From assembly GCA_020629155.1 (NCBI GenBank), contig JAHDDW010000012.1:49202-113201 (forward strand): a DNA stretch of 64,000 nucleotides. Reading direction: 5' to 3'. Source of the DNA: Acidimicrobiales bacterium (GTDB lineage: Bacteria > Actinomycetota > Acidimicrobiia > Acidimicrobiales > SZUA-35). Shown here piece after piece: positions 27,746-36,778 of this stretch. Under the pieces are notes generated by a model, which saw nothing but the letters and a program-made list of their open reading frames with translations, was not told the origin of the DNA and searched no databases. Positions within the stretch are counted from its first letter, which is position 1; the number at the start of each line of letters is the position of its first letter. The translations under genes and the position numbers were made by a program.

Positions 27746-28276
27746 CTATTCAAACTTCATTGTTTTTAAGGCATCCCAACGTGGGTCAACCTCTTCTTTA
27801 TCCATTTCAGGGGCTTCACCAATAAACGCTGGAAATTCATCTGGCGCTGGGCCACCACACGATGCTTTACAAAGCGGCGCAAGTGGCAACGAGAACGCAA
27901 TAGCCTCGGTCAGAACAGGCTCTAAGTCAACAGTCACCCCGTCGAAATGGCGAACTTCATCGTCTTGAGAAGCATCAACTTGAAATATCTCATCGATGCG
28001 AACACTTTGCGATCCCTTCGTTGTCTCTAGACAACGGCGACATTCGCCTTCCCAAAAAAACTTCACGTCACCTGTGACTGCAACGCCTCGTTCGATCGAG
28101 TCGAAAACTAGCTCTCCCACACATGGATCCTGCGTTGAATGGGTAGCAATAATCTCCAAACGAGGCAAAACCGCGTTCACGGTACATGTGAGTTGCTGCC
28201 CTAGACGCTTGCGCAAATCAGCTACGCTAACTTTTAATCGATTCACCTTTACAGGGGATGTCTTTTTATCGTGCAC
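27746..28276 (-). CDS. yceD: YceD-family protein (DUF177)
   Basis: A 176-residue DUF177 protein, usually encoded upstream of rpmF and linked to large-subunit rRNA accumulation. Cysteines in ECRRCLET and LCKASCGGPAPDEFPA form the family metal-like knuckle; SLPLAPLCK is also typical. The first GTG (28276) is used. Its codons 2-8 coincide with element B, and the family-like sequence starts at VNRLKVSVADL, so a GTG at 28246 is a serious alternative. Confidence 0.85.
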   Translation of the reverse strand: MHDKKTSPVKVNRLKVSVADLRKRLGQQLTCTVNAVLPRLEIIATHSTQDPCVGELVFDSIERGVAVTGDVKFFWEGECRRCLETTKGSQSVRIDEIFQVDASQDDEVRHFDGVTVDLEPVLTEAIAFSLPLAPLCKASCGGPAPDEFPAFIGEAPEMDKEEVDPRWDALKTMKFE

Positions 28277-28332
28277 TCCCTCAGTATATCTGCTGCATAT
28301 AGCGCGTGTGCATGCAGCTTTCAGCTGGTTCG
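28254..28332 (-). repeat. element B (TANAAT-core palindrome) at the yceD start
   Basis: ggggatg (28254-28260) faces cactccc (28274-28280) around the loop ctttttatcgt; on the minus strand the core is CACGATAAAAAGA followed by CATCCCC, nearly the same as element A. It begins 27 bases after the sepIVA stop and runs into the first codons of the yceD frame. Confidence 0.55.
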
Positions 28333-28358
28333 ATACAACGATTCAGCAGAACCATCAG

Positions 28359-29000
28359 CTACATCAATGCGTGCCTATCTTGCAACTCGGCCTCATCTGT
28401 CTCCGACGCCAAGTCGATACTCAGCTCTTCCTCTCGCGACGTGTCAGCAGCTGACATGCGGCGACGGCCTTTTTTTACGAGCACAGCGGTGCGCTCAAGA
28501 ATCTGCTCGAAGCTTTCCAACCGTTCATCGCAAAACTCTTCGACTTGACGCTGCATGTTGTTTGCTTCATGACGGGCATCAGAAACAATCTGGCGTGCTC
28601 TAATCTCGGCGGCTTTCACAACTTGTTGACGCTCGACCATACGGCCGACCTGTGCACGGCCTTCTTCAATCAAATCTTTATGTTCTTGTCGAGCCTTCGC
28701 TACAAAATCTTGACGTTCCTTTAGCAACCATTTGGCGGCGCGAAGCTCTTCAGGGAGACGATCTTGCACTTGTTCCAAAATATGTAACAATTCATCACGA
28801 TTGACTTTGACTGTTGCCGACATAGGCAACGGCCTAGCTTCAGCCAAAATTTCTATAGCATCTTCCAAAAGATCTTCAGCTTCTGGCATCGCATACCTGT
28901 CGGGAATGTCAACGTCTTCATCGTCAAAATCAACAGAATCAAAAAACCCGACAGATTTTTCTTCTTCGTATTCCTCTTCGTACTCATTCTCAGAACTCAT
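28359..29000 (-). CDS. sepIVA: SepIVA-like DivIVA-family coiled-coil protein
   Basis: A 213-residue protein with an acidic N-terminal tail (EEEYEEEKSVGFFDSVDFDD), then long coiled coil with LLKERQDFVAKARQEHKDL and QQVVKAAEIRARQIVSDARH. By position (between coaD and yceD) and architecture it matches mycobacterial SepIVA, a DivIVA relative needed for septation. ATG at 29000, with AAAGG upstream, overlaps the coaD 3' end by 11 bases. The name rests on context more than on a unique motif. Confidence 0.75.
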   Translation of the reverse strand: MSSENEYEEEYEEEKSVGFFDSVDFDDEDVDIPDRYAMPEAEDLLEDAIEILAEARPLPMSATVKVNRDELLHILEQVQDRLPEELRAAKWLLKERQDFVAKARQEHKDLIEEGRAQVGRMVERQQVVKAAEIRARQIVSDARHEANNMQRQVEEFCDERLESFEQILERTAVLVKKGRRRMSAADTSREEELSIDLASETDEAELQDRHALM

Positions 29001-29475
29001 TTTTGAACCTTTCAGCCAAATACCTAGCAACACAATCAGGCACCACAGCCGATACGTCTCCCCCCAAAGAAGCTATCTGGCGGACATACGTAGAAGACAC
29101 TAGCGCATCTTCACCCGCTGCGGGTACCAAGATTGTAGATAAAGTATTTGTTCCTAGCAGGTTCATTCTAGCCTGCAACATTTCGCTATCGAAATCTGTT
29201 GCACTGCGAACACCCTTTAGAAGGCAATCGGCTTCAATGTTTTTAGCAGCTTCTGTTGTCAACCCTTCGAAAGCGATACTAGAGACATTCAGCAATGATA
29301 CTGTTGCTTGCTTTAACAAATCCACTCGCTCTTCAGGGGTTGCGAAACCTTTTTTTTCGCTATTAAAGCCAATACCAACAACAACATGATCGAATATTTT
29401 TGCAGCGGTTTCAATGATTGCTATGTGCCCATTGTGAACAGGATCAAACGACCCAGGATAAAACGCTTTAACCAT
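28990..29475 (-). CDS. coaD: phosphopantetheine adenylyltransferase
   Basis: A 161-residue CoaD of the nucleotidyltransferase fold, the penultimate step of coenzyme A synthesis. Motifs are YPGSFDPVHNGHIAIIETA (HxGH type), KGVRSATDFDSE and DALVSSTYVRQIASLGGDVS. ATG at 29475 with AGGAG six bases upstream is preferred; an ATG two codons earlier exists. It overlaps rsmD by eight bases and sepIVA by 11, indicating one transcript. Confidence 0.96.
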   Translation of the reverse strand: MVKAFYPGSFDPVHNGHIAIIETAAKIFDHVVVGIGFNSEKKGFATPEERVDLLKQATVSLLNVSSIAFEGLTTEAAKNIEADCLLKGVRSATDFDSEMLQARMNLLGTNTLSTILVPAAGEDALVSSTYVRQIASLGGDVSAVVPDCVARYLAERFKNEF

Positions 29476-30010
29476 TGTCATCTCCTACGCCAACAGATTC
29501 AGCAATTAAGATATGAGACCGACCATAGGTACGTCTTCGCACTTCATCCCATGAGGCTGCAAGTTCGATAGGGTCTGCGGCGTGCCCTACCAGCAACGAG
29601 CTATTGATTAGCGCAAAAATGTCGCTCCACGGGTTGTCTTTATACGGAGGATCACAGAAAACAATATCGTAGACACTTGAGGCGTTTCCTTTCAAAAAAG
29701 TTTCAACACCCACTTTATGAACCCTGCTTTTTAGTCCAAGGCCAAGTGTTGAAATATTTGTGTTTAAGGCTTCCACACCAGCTTGCGAACGCTCGACAAA
29801 ATCAACATAGTCAGCACCACGACTTAGGCTCTCGATCCCGAACGAGCCACTCCCTGCGTATAGGTCAAGCACTTTCGCATCTTCTAAGACGCCCAGACTG
29901 GCCAACATATTAAAGATAGACTCTTTCGCCCTGTCGGTAATAGGGCGAGTAAGCGGGCCTTTCGGCGGAATAAGTTTGCGACTACGAAGTTCACCAGCAA
30001 TAACTCTCAC
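29468..30010 (-). CDS. rsmD: 16S rRNA (guanine966-N2)-methyltransferase RsmD
   Basis: A 180-residue SAM-dependent methyltransferase. It opens MRVIAGELRSRKL; RPITDRAKESIFNML, VLDLYAGSGSFGIESLSRGA (SAM loop) and the catalytic FCDPPYKDNPW are all present. It modifies G966 of 16S rRNA. Start GTG at 30010. It leads the rsmD-coaD-sepIVA unit, each gene overlapping the next. Confidence 0.94.
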   Translation of the reverse strand: MRVIAGELRSRKLIPPKGPLTRPITDRAKESIFNMLASLGVLEDAKVLDLYAGSGSFGIESLSRGADYVDFVERSQAGVEALNTNISTLGLGLKSRVHKVGVETFLKGNASSVYDIVFCDPPYKDNPWSDIFALINSSLLVGHAADPIELAASWDEVRRRTYGRSHILIAESVGVGDDNG

Positions 30011-30016
30011 CTATGC

Positions 30017-30238
30017 AAAGATAACGCCATTTTCGCCACAGCAGAGCGTAAGCACCAATTATCTTATGCATTATCTCTATCTGCCAGAGATATTATCAAA
30101 GTAAATCGCTCTAACGGGTTCCGAGTGTTTGTACAAAAGGTTCTTGACGAAATTGATTCCCCGCCACCACAAGCGACACTACTTTACGAAAAACTCAGAA
30201 CTATTGGTGCTAACGTTCACCTAGAAGAAGAGACTTGA
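30017..30238 (+). CDS. possible small protein without standard start codon
   Basis: A plus-strand frame reads in protein-like fashion to TGA at 30236-30238: FATAERKHQLSYALSLSARD, RSNGFRVFVQKVLDEID, LLYEKLRTIGANVHLEEET. There is no in-frame ATG, GTG or TTG before the middle of the frame (a GTG about 38 codons from the end). It could be a decayed or 5'-truncated gene, or use a rare start. Family not recognised. It lies between divergent rsmD and the end of the SWIM gene. Confidence 0.3.
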   Translation, partial: KDNAIFATAERKHQLSYALSLSARDIIKVNRSNGFRVFVQKVLDEIDSPPPQATLLYEKLRTIGANVHLEEET

Positions 30239-30241
30239 GAG

Positions 30242-31960
30242 CTAACTAACCCAACCCAACGCACGCAACTCGTCTATGAAACTTCTTTTCAAATGATGTT
30301 TCTCTACCGTTTTTTGAAGCATGTTTTCGAAAAGTTCTTGCTTGTCAGCTTTCCTGGCGATCCGTTCAACTCGTCGCATCAGCAGGGCTGCTTGTTTATA
30401 GGATTTCCTATTTTTCTTCTCAATCAACGCAGAAGCTTGCGCATCAAAAACCTCAATCGACTTTTCTGGAAAACTAGCAGACGACTCACGAGCTAGCTGC
30501 ATCGCAACACGTTCACCGAAAGGAAGGCGTTCATACAACTCCCATGCTTCGGTTAAACGTTGCTGCTTCATAAAAATTTGCGCTAGAACAGAAGCAGGCT
30601 GCTCATAAAGATATGGGTTTCGTTTCTCGTCCTCATCATTGTCAAGAAGAGCGGTTTGAAGTTTCTGATCCCAAATATCACGGTTTTTACCAGCTTCAGA
30701 CAGAATCGTTTCGTATGCAAGCAGCGACGGCTCCTTTTTAAACTGTTCAAATAGAAGTGAAAGAACAGCTTCATGGTCGCCTTCATTTCTAAATATTTCA
30801 AGAAGGAACTCTCGAAGGCAGCGAGTTTGATGGTTAGGACGTGCTTGCATCCCTTCATAGGCAACCTCTAAAGCCTTTCGCTTGTCTCCTTCGTCAAGAT
30901 ACAATTGCGCCAGTGACTTATAATCCTCTGCGAAGAAAAAACTGATTTCACAGACTTCCAGAAATTCTTTAGGTTTTTTCTCGGCTAATGCTAACGCTTT
31001 TCTTGCCGATGACACACGACTGTTGCCGTATCCGAACGATCCGTCAGGTTCTTTTTCTAAGCTATCCCACACCTCTAACAGAAGTTTTCTATACAAGCTG
31101 AGACCCTCTGCGTCAAGAATATGTCCGTATCGTTCAGCAACAGGGCGAAACGTGTCGAATTCAGAATCCATCTCCAAAGCAAACAGCCGTTTGACAAGTT
31201 TTTTATTTGCTATCTCAGACTGTTCGCATGCTTTAACATGGATTCTTGCTATCTCATGAGAAATCTCGGTAAGCCAGCCGTTCGAATCATCAAGATTGTT
31301 AAAAGCTGTTTCTAAACGTTTATGGGCGTGCTCTAACAACTCTGCTACTTCTGTCCCGTGGCCAGCGACAATAAACGATTCTAAGATTTCTAAGGTCGCA
31401 AATATTTCCTGAGCCCACGGTCCAACTTGTCCACGATAAAGGAATCCTCGCACTCGAAATGCTGCGGTTATCTCTTTTTTCCACGTTTTAACATCAAGTG
31501 AATTACCTTGATCGCTTTGTGATTTGGCTACAAGATAGTCTTGAAATGGTTCGTTGCGTTTCGCTTCGTTCAGCAAAAGATCGACGAGATGTTCTTTCGA
31601 AAGATCAAGCAGATAGTCAATGAGTTCGTTCTGTTGTTTTTCTTTTTCTAGCGCAGCATCAACCTTTTTTGTGCGCCCTTTAGGCAGACCGACAACTTGT
31701 AGTAGCAACGCTACGCAATGTTTACAGAACGAGCCATCATCTGCCGCAGGGCAGCTACAATCCCAGTTACTTTTTTCTAGACCATTGCGATAGTTATGTA
31801 TTTCAGTTCGATAATCAAACGAACCTTTCACAACCGCAACAAGTGAACGGTCATTGTCTTCGATCACACTGATTTTTTCGGCGGCTTCAGAGGCTAGCTC
31901 TACACCTTTGCGATAAGCAGCTTGACCAGAAATATTTTTAATTGCGCCATGTTCTGTCAT
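30242..31960 (-). CDS. SWIM zinc-finger protein
   Basis: A 572-residue protein. The N-terminal SWIM finger is CSCPAADDGSFCKHCVALLL (CxC...CxHC), a DNA- or protein-binding module. The remaining 450 residues are helical with tetratricopeptide-like repeats (KALEVAYEGMQARPNHQTRC, AWELYERLPFG). Similar SWIM plus helical-repeat proteins are widespread and uncharacterised. It starts about 18 bases after the ffh terminator and so likely has its own promoter or read-through. Confidence 0.8.
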   Translation of the reverse strand: MTEHGAIKNISGQAAYRKGVELASEAAEKISVIEDNDRSLVAVVKGSFDYRTEIHNYRNGLEKSNWDCSCPAADDGSFCKHCVALLLQVVGLPKGRTKKVDAALEKEKQQNELIDYLLDLSKEHLVDLLLNEAKRNEPFQDYLVAKSQSDQGNSLDVKTWKKEITAAFRVRGFLYRGQVGPWAQEIFATLEILESFIVAGHGTEVAELLEHAHKRLETAFNNLDDSNGWLTEISHEIARIHVKACEQSEIANKKLVKRLFALEMDSEFDTFRPVAERYGHILDAEGLSLYRKLLLEVWDSLEKEPDGSFGYGNSRVSSARKALALAEKKPKEFLEVCEISFFFAEDYKSLAQLYLDEGDKRKALEVAYEGMQARPNHQTRCLREFLLEIFRNEGDHEAVLSLLFEQFKKEPSLLAYETILSEAGKNRDIWDQKLQTALLDNDEDEKRNPYLYEQPASVLAQIFMKQQRLTEAWELYERLPFGERVAMQLARESSASFPEKSIEVFDAQASALIEKKNRKSYKQAALLMRRVERIARKADKQELFENMLQKTVEKHHLKRSFIDELRALGWVS

Positions 31961-31977
31961 ACGACATAAGGCTACCT

Positions 31978-32010
31978 AAAAAGAAGTCATTCCAGCTGAG
32001 AATGACTTCT
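31978..32010 (-). terminator. rho-independent terminator of ffh
   Basis: On the minus strand an 11-base perfect stem (AGAAGTCATTC / GAATGACTTCT, plus positions 32000-32010 and 31982-31992) with a seven-base loop is followed directly by five T. It starts six bases beyond the ffh stop. Confidence 0.85.
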
Positions 32011-32015
32011 GTGGT

Positions 32016-33491
32016 CTATTCGATTTCTTCTAGTTTGGCGGCCATTTTGTCGAGATCTTCGGGTTCGATTCGGTCTAGGCCAGGCAACATCAACGGCGTT
32101 TTCTTTGACTTTGTGCCTTTAACGGTCACTCTGCCACCTTTTGGTGTTACGCGACCGCCGCCTTTACCTCTACGGTTCTTCTTACGACTTTTCTTGAGTT
32201 TCTTTGTACCCAAACCACCGAATTTTTTAAGCATCTTTTTCATTTGATTAAACTGTGTAATCAACGCTGCTACTTGTTTTGGGTTTGCGCCAGAACCGTT
32301 CGCTATGCGAGCACGACGAGAAGCGTCGATAATTGATGGGTTGATGCGTTCTTCTTCGGTCATCGATTTAACGATGGCTTCAAGACGAGCTACTTCCCTA
32401 TCGTCGATATCGACATCACGCATTTCTTTCGGAACGCCAGGCAGCATGCCAACCAGGTTGCCTATTGGGCCCATCTTTTTGAGCTGCTTCATCTGGTCAA
32501 GAAAGTCGTTGAAGGTGAATTCACCTTCCATCATGCGTTCAGCAGCTGCCTCAGCTTCGTCTTTTTCAAACGTCTGCTCGGCTTTTTCGATCAAGGTGAG
32601 CATGTCGCCCATACCTAAAATACGATTGGCCATACGATCTGGGTGGAACAGATCGAAATCTTCCATCTTTTCGCCAGTAGCAGCAAACGCGATTGGTTTA
32701 CCAACAACTTCTTTAACAGAAAGCGCGGCACCACCACGAGCGTCACCATCAAGTTTGGTGAGCACAACGCCATCTAGCGACAGCTTTTCATGGAACGCTT
32801 GCGCGACGTTGACAGCGTCTTGCCCTGTCATTGCGTCGACAACTAAGAAGGTGTAATCAGGCGAAGACACTTCAGAGATCTGACGAACTTCTTCCATCAA
32901 TGCTTCATCAATTGCTAGACGACCAGCGGTGTCGACAATAACAACATCTCGTCCAGTCGATCGAGCCTCATCGATCGCTTTTGCAGCAACAGTGACAGGA
33001 TCACTCGCTTCGCTAAAGACAGGAACGCCAACTTGTTCACCCAATGTTTGGAGCTGTTGCACCGCAGCAGGACGCTGCAAATCGGCACCAACAAGCAGCG
33101 GATTGCGACCTTGCGCTTTGAACCAACGGGCAAGTTTGGCGGAGGTAGTTGTTTTACCAGACCCCTGCAAACCAGCCATCATAACTACAGTGGGAGGTTT
33201 CGATGCGTAGCGGATCGCTATTGTCTCGCCACCAAGCGTGGCAGTGAGCTCTTCGTTGACGATCTTGACGACCTGCTGTGCAGGGTTAAGCGCTTTGTGG
33301 ATCTCTTCACCAACGGCACGCTCACGAATGCGTGAACGCAGGTTTTTAACGACCGATAAGTTCACATCGGCTTCGAGCAACGCAAGGCGTATTTCTCGCA
33401 ACGCCTCGTCAACGTCAGCCTCGTTCAGCACACCTTTTTTACTTAGGCGACTAAAAATACCTTCAAATTTGTCTGTTAGATTTTGAAACAT
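32016..33491 (-). CDS. ffh: signal recognition particle protein Ffh (SRP54)
   Basis: A 491-residue GTPase of the signal recognition particle, targeting nascent membrane proteins to FtsY. The NG domain has the P-loop GLQGSGKTTTSAKLARW, VDTAGRLAIDE and TKLDGDARGGAALS. The methionine-rich M domain follows (QMKQLKKMGPIGNLVGMLPG, QFNQMKKMLKKFG). The C-terminal tail is long and basic, then acidic. Complete. Element C lies about 45 bases upstream of the ATG and a strong terminator lies just downstream. Confidence 0.96.
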   Translation of the reverse strand: MFQNLTDKFEGIFSRLSKKGVLNEADVDEALREIRLALLEADVNLSVVKNLRSRIRERAVGEEIHKALNPAQQVVKIVNEELTATLGGETIAIRYASKPPTVVMMAGLQGSGKTTTSAKLARWFKAQGRNPLLVGADLQRPAAVQQLQTLGEQVGVPVFSEASDPVTVAAKAIDEARSTGRDVVIVDTAGRLAIDEALMEEVRQISEVSSPDYTFLVVDAMTGQDAVNVAQAFHEKLSLDGVVLTKLDGDARGGAALSVKEVVGKPIAFAATGEKMEDFDLFHPDRMANRILGMGDMLTLIEKAEQTFEKDEAEAAAERMMEGEFTFNDFLDQMKQLKKMGPIGNLVGMLPGVPKEMRDVDIDDREVARLEAIVKSMTEEERINPSIIDASRRARIANGSGANPKQVAALITQFNQMKKMLKKFGGLGTKKLKKSRKKNRRGKGGGRVTPKGGRVTVKGTKSKKTPLMLPGLDRIEPEDLDKMAAKLEEIE

Positions 33492-33534
33492 CGAACACGA
33501 GTCTAACTGATATTTCTGCCGATTAGCTTTTTTG

Positions 33535-33603
33535 GGGAAGTCTATTTATTATACTTCCCTGTTGCACTCGGCGTGTTTCACATAGTCTTTTAGCGGTTCT
33601 CTA
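33535..33603 (-). promoter_or_regulatory. element C (TANAAT-core palindrome) before ffh
   Basis: gggaagt (33535-33541) and acttccc (33553-33559) are exact reverse complements around an 11-base loop. The minus-strand core is TATAATAAATAGA, including a perfect -10 hexamer. tttagcggttctcta (33589-33603) matches element A at 14 of 15 bases. The rest of the 339-base gap 33492-33830 contains no other gene; an AEC-gene frame runs through its right part without coding character. Confidence 0.6.
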
Positions 33604-33830
33604 CTAAAGCGATTCAATACAAACTAATACGCAGACATTGCGAAAGTAAAGAAGCGCATTAGCTGAACTAAAAAATTTCTTAGATGCCTAACTTGGCGAA
33701 CGAGTATCACGTCTTACTTAGAAGATCTTCTAGAATAACAAGCTTCTCAACTAGAAGACAGCGTTTATTTCTGTACCCTACATCGGGTGGTAAAAATTTA
33801 TTTCTGGACTACATTGTTCGGCGGATTACT

Positions 33831-34739
33831 ATGAGCGCAGCTTTCGTCGCCTTATTACCAATCTATATTGGATTCTTTGGCGGCTACGCTTTGAAGAAGT
33901 TTCAAATTGTAGATACTGATTTCGCTAAGTCATTGCTGCGCGTTGTCTTCTATCTACTGATCCCGTTACTAGTCATTGCTGTTTTTGCTCGCCTTGAACT
34001 CCAGGGCGAAATTATGGTATTCACAGCGGCTTCTTCCATGGTATTTCTTTTCGGATGGCTAGCAGCGACAGGGCTAGCGAAGATTCTAAATCTGTCGCCT
34101 AAGACAAAAGGAATGACGATAGTAGCATTAATGATTCCAAACACAGGCTACGCATTGCCATTTGTTACACAAGCATTTGGGAGCGAAGAGATTTCAAAAT
34201 GGTCAGGATCAGAGTTCGCCGTCGCAACCTTAACATATTCGATCGTGTTCTATCTATCGAGTCAACATAGCTCCGACAAAATCACACAGAATGGACTACA
34301 TCAACTTTTGAAAGCTCCAGTGCTGTGGGCATTACTTTTTTCTTTAATAACAAAGCTTCTAGAAATAGAACTACCTGAATCAATTGTTACTTCCTTTGAA
34401 GCAGTTGGCAGTATCACTGGGATTGTTGTCATCATCAGCCTCGGCATTTTATTTGACTTCCAAATTTCACGTATCGGTTTATCGGCATTGCTAGTCGCTA
34501 CCAAACTGTTACTGGGTCTGCTTGTCTCTGTGCTATCGTGGAAAATTTTCGCAGTTTCAAGCGACGACTTTTATTTGTTGCTGCTCTTATCAGCTACTCC
34601 GCTTCCATTTAACACTGTCGTTTTCTCAGGGCTGCATAAGCTTGACATAAAGACTGCAGTAAGTGCGGTTTCACTGTCTATGCCCGTTGGTTTGGTTGTT
34701 AGCTCAGCTATTATCATCGCACATCAAAACTTTGGTTAA
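33831..34739 (+). CDS. AEC-family (auxin efflux carrier-like) transporter
   Basis: A 302-residue membrane protein with about ten hydrophobic helices: LLPIYIGFFGGYALKKF, FYLLIPLLVIAVFARL, an asparagine/proline break in ALMIPNTGYALPF and a C-terminal half repeating the pattern (VVIISLGILFDF, PLPFNTVVFSGL). The family exports organic acids or amino acids; substrate unknown. ATG at 33831 is chosen because the 49 residues before it are basic, unlike the family. Divergent from ffh and convergent with the YHYH gene. Confidence 0.8.
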   Translation: MSAAFVALLPIYIGFFGGYALKKFQIVDTDFAKSLLRVVFYLLIPLLVIAVFARLELQGEIMVFTAASSMVFLFGWLAATGLAKILNLSPKTKGMTIVALMIPNTGYALPFVTQAFGSEEISKWSGSEFAVATLTYSIVFYLSSQHSSDKITQNGLHQLLKAPVLWALLFSLITKLLEIELPESIVTSFEAVGSITGIVVIISLGILFDFQISRIGLSALLVATKLLLGLLVSVLSWKIFAVSSDDFYLLLLLSATPLPFNTVVFSGLHKLDIKTAVSAVSLSMPVGLVVSSAIIIAHQNFG

Positions 34740-34945
34740 TTTTCTTTTCGAGCGTTGAGATAGCGCAAGATTTTATAGCTAACTATCTGCCAACGCGAAT
34801 AGTCGAAATGGCAGACCTGTCGTAACCAATCATGCTAGATCGTTTTAAAAAGCTGATCACGTGGTCCACCCACTTATATCAACGTCGAATAACCTACAAC
34901 AAAGGTGTGATATTCTCGAAAAGTGCTCTATCGCTTGCGAATTTG

Positions 34946-35980
34946 TTAGCGACCTGGAGGCCCGCCTTGCCCCCGACCTCCGCCAGCTGTGCCGTCATCA
35001 ACGTATTCACCAGACAAGCACCCCAATACCGAATTTTCTTCAGGCGCCGCTGCGTGATAGTGATAACCAAGATCATCAGAACTATGTCCGCCACACTCAT
35101 CAAGGTCTGTGTCGCCACTATTTTTATAGATTCCGTAGCCGTCTAATGCATACGCAAAAATATCGGCATGACCTGCAACTTCAACACCAGAACAATCAAG
35201 GGCACCGTGCATGTGATAGCCCTCAGTCGGGTTGAAATGACCGCCACAGTCATCAAAAGCAGCAATCGTATAAGCACTCAAGATTGCATCCACAGGGGCA
35301 CTGCCGTCAATCCTCACACCATTGAGCGTCACACCCCACTGCGGCCGATTAGTTGTCACCTGCGATGCAGCAACGGGCGTGGCAGGAATCAGCACTTCAT
35401 ATGGTACAGCTTCACCGTTTTCAAGATAGTCAACGGCTCCCTCTACACAATGGTTCTCTAGATCTTCAGCAACGTCAGGGCGAGCAGCTGCCTCAAACTC
35501 TTCCTTATTTTCTGTCACGTTTACGTTGCCATCGTCATCGTACAGCTTCCAGTTCTCATCAGAATATAACTCGGCGAGCCCAAGAATAAACTCGCCGTCG
35601 ATGTCATAAAGACCGTTACCGTCAAACCAGATACCACCTTCTTCTGCTGTCGCAGAAGTTGTCGATGGGCAGAACGGGCCGACCTCATAATCTGAAGGTA
35701 GACCCACGGCAGTAATCGAATAACACGTCGTTTCGGTGCCGCCAGAAAGCGTACATTCTCGCTCTTCAAAATCGCCTTCAACAGCACCCTCTAGGAAAAG
35801 CTCTGTGTCAAGAGCCTTGCTGCCACTTGTCTCTGGCATTTCGCCACTCTGTGGATCAGCAGAACTGTCATTTACAAACTCTTCGTTATCATTTTCTGCA
35901 ACATCAGAGCTACACGCGGCGACCATACACATCGTCGAAACAGCAATAACTAGTAGTTTTTTTCTATCAAAAAAATTCAT
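34946..35980 (-). CDS. YHYH-domain lipoprotein
   Basis: A 344-residue secreted protein. The signal peptide ends in the lipobox MVAACSS (cysteine about 23), then an acidic linker. The domain has NRPQWGVTLNGVRIDGSAPV, DDCGGHFNPTEGYHMHGAL, DECGGHSSDDLGYHYHAA and a GGGRGQGGPPGR tail. YHYH domains are common in marine bacteria, and the clustered histidines and paired cysteines suggest metal binding. Function not established. Standalone; the 206-base gap to the AEC gene shows nothing notable. Confidence 0.82.
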   Translation of the reverse strand: MNFFDRKKLLVIAVSTMCMVAACSSDVAENDNEEFVNDSSADPQSGEMPETSGSKALDTELFLEGAVEGDFEERECTLSGGTETTCYSITAVGLPSDYEVGPFCPSTTSATAEEGGIWFDGNGLYDIDGEFILGLAELYSDENWKLYDDDGNVNVTENKEEFEAAARPDVAEDLENHCVEGAVDYLENGEAVPYEVLIPATPVAASQVTTNRPQWGVTLNGVRIDGSAPVDAILSAYTIAAFDDCGGHFNPTEGYHMHGALDCSGVEVAGHADIFAYALDGYGIYKNSGDTDLDECGGHSSDDLGYHYHAAAPEENSVLGCLSGEYVDDGTAGGGRGQGGPPGR

Positions 35981-36031
35981 AGTCGCTAGCGTATAACGAC
36001 AATGTTAGGACTGTGTTAGGAGATCTAGTAC

Positions 36032-36742
36032 CTACAAACCTGGCGGTTGGCAAGGTTCATAGATGATACGCCTGAACCCTTCAGCGTACTCGACATCTTT
36101 TTCAAATGTTTTTGCTAGACGAGATGCGTTATGCCGCACTTCTGATTCTAAATCATTTTTTGTGGCGAACTGGCTCGAATGTTGCGCTAACGCTTCCAGT
36201 TTTAAAGCTATATCCTCTTCGCCTATTTCGACAAAAAAGTCTGGCTCAGGATCCTCTACAAGCCATACTTGCTTAACGATATGTGAATCAAGGCAAAGCT
36301 CTGGAAAAGCGAACTGGTTACGTGAATCAGGATACACAGCAGCTAAAGTCGCAGCGCCAACTGCCAAATGATCAGGATGCAAAAAGTGAACATCATCAAG
36401 GTTATAGCGAGGCGACGGCGCTATCACAATAGCTGGTTTCACAAGTCGGATAATTCGCGTAAGATCTCGACGCAAATCAAGCGTTGGCTCCAGCAACCCG
36501 TCAGGGCGGTCGAGATGAAATGACTGGCTGACACCCAATACCTGAGCCGCAGCCTCTTGTTCCTCTTGACGCTGGCGTGCTTGAGCACACCGAGGAACAG
36601 CTAAGTCTGAGCCTCCAGCTTGCCCATTTGTAACTAAACAATAGTGAACAGTCACTTCATTTGAGGCCACAAGTTTAGAGATAGTAGCCCCGACCGTGAA
36701 ATCTATATCATCTGGGTGAGCTCCAATTGCGAGTATGTCCAT
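36032..36742 (-). CDS. PIG-L family deacetylase
   Basis: A 236-residue Zn-dependent N-acetylglucosaminyl deacetylase-like protein. The metal motif IGAHPDDIDFTVG is at the N-terminus, and VHFLHPDHLAVGAATLAA carries the third ligand. Relatives deacetylate GlcNAc-inositol (mycothiol), GlcNAc-malate (bacillithiol) or PI precursors; which applies is unknown. Start ATG at 36742. It lies 36 bases from the broken ABC exporter. Confidence 0.87.
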   Translation of the reverse strand: MDILAIGAHPDDIDFTVGATISKLVASNEVTVHYCLVTNGQAGGSDLAVPRCAQARQRQEEQEAAAQVLGVSQSFHLDRPDGLLEPTLDLRRDLTRIIRLVKPAIVIAPSPRYNLDDVHFLHPDHLAVGAATLAAVYPDSRNQFAFPELCLDSHIVKQVWLVEDPEPDFFVEIGEEDIALKLEALAQHSSQFATKNDLESEVRHNASRLAKTFEKDVEYAEGFRRIIYEPCQPPGL

Positions 36743-36778
36743 TTATCCCATTCTAGCGACTGCAAGACAAGCCGCACC

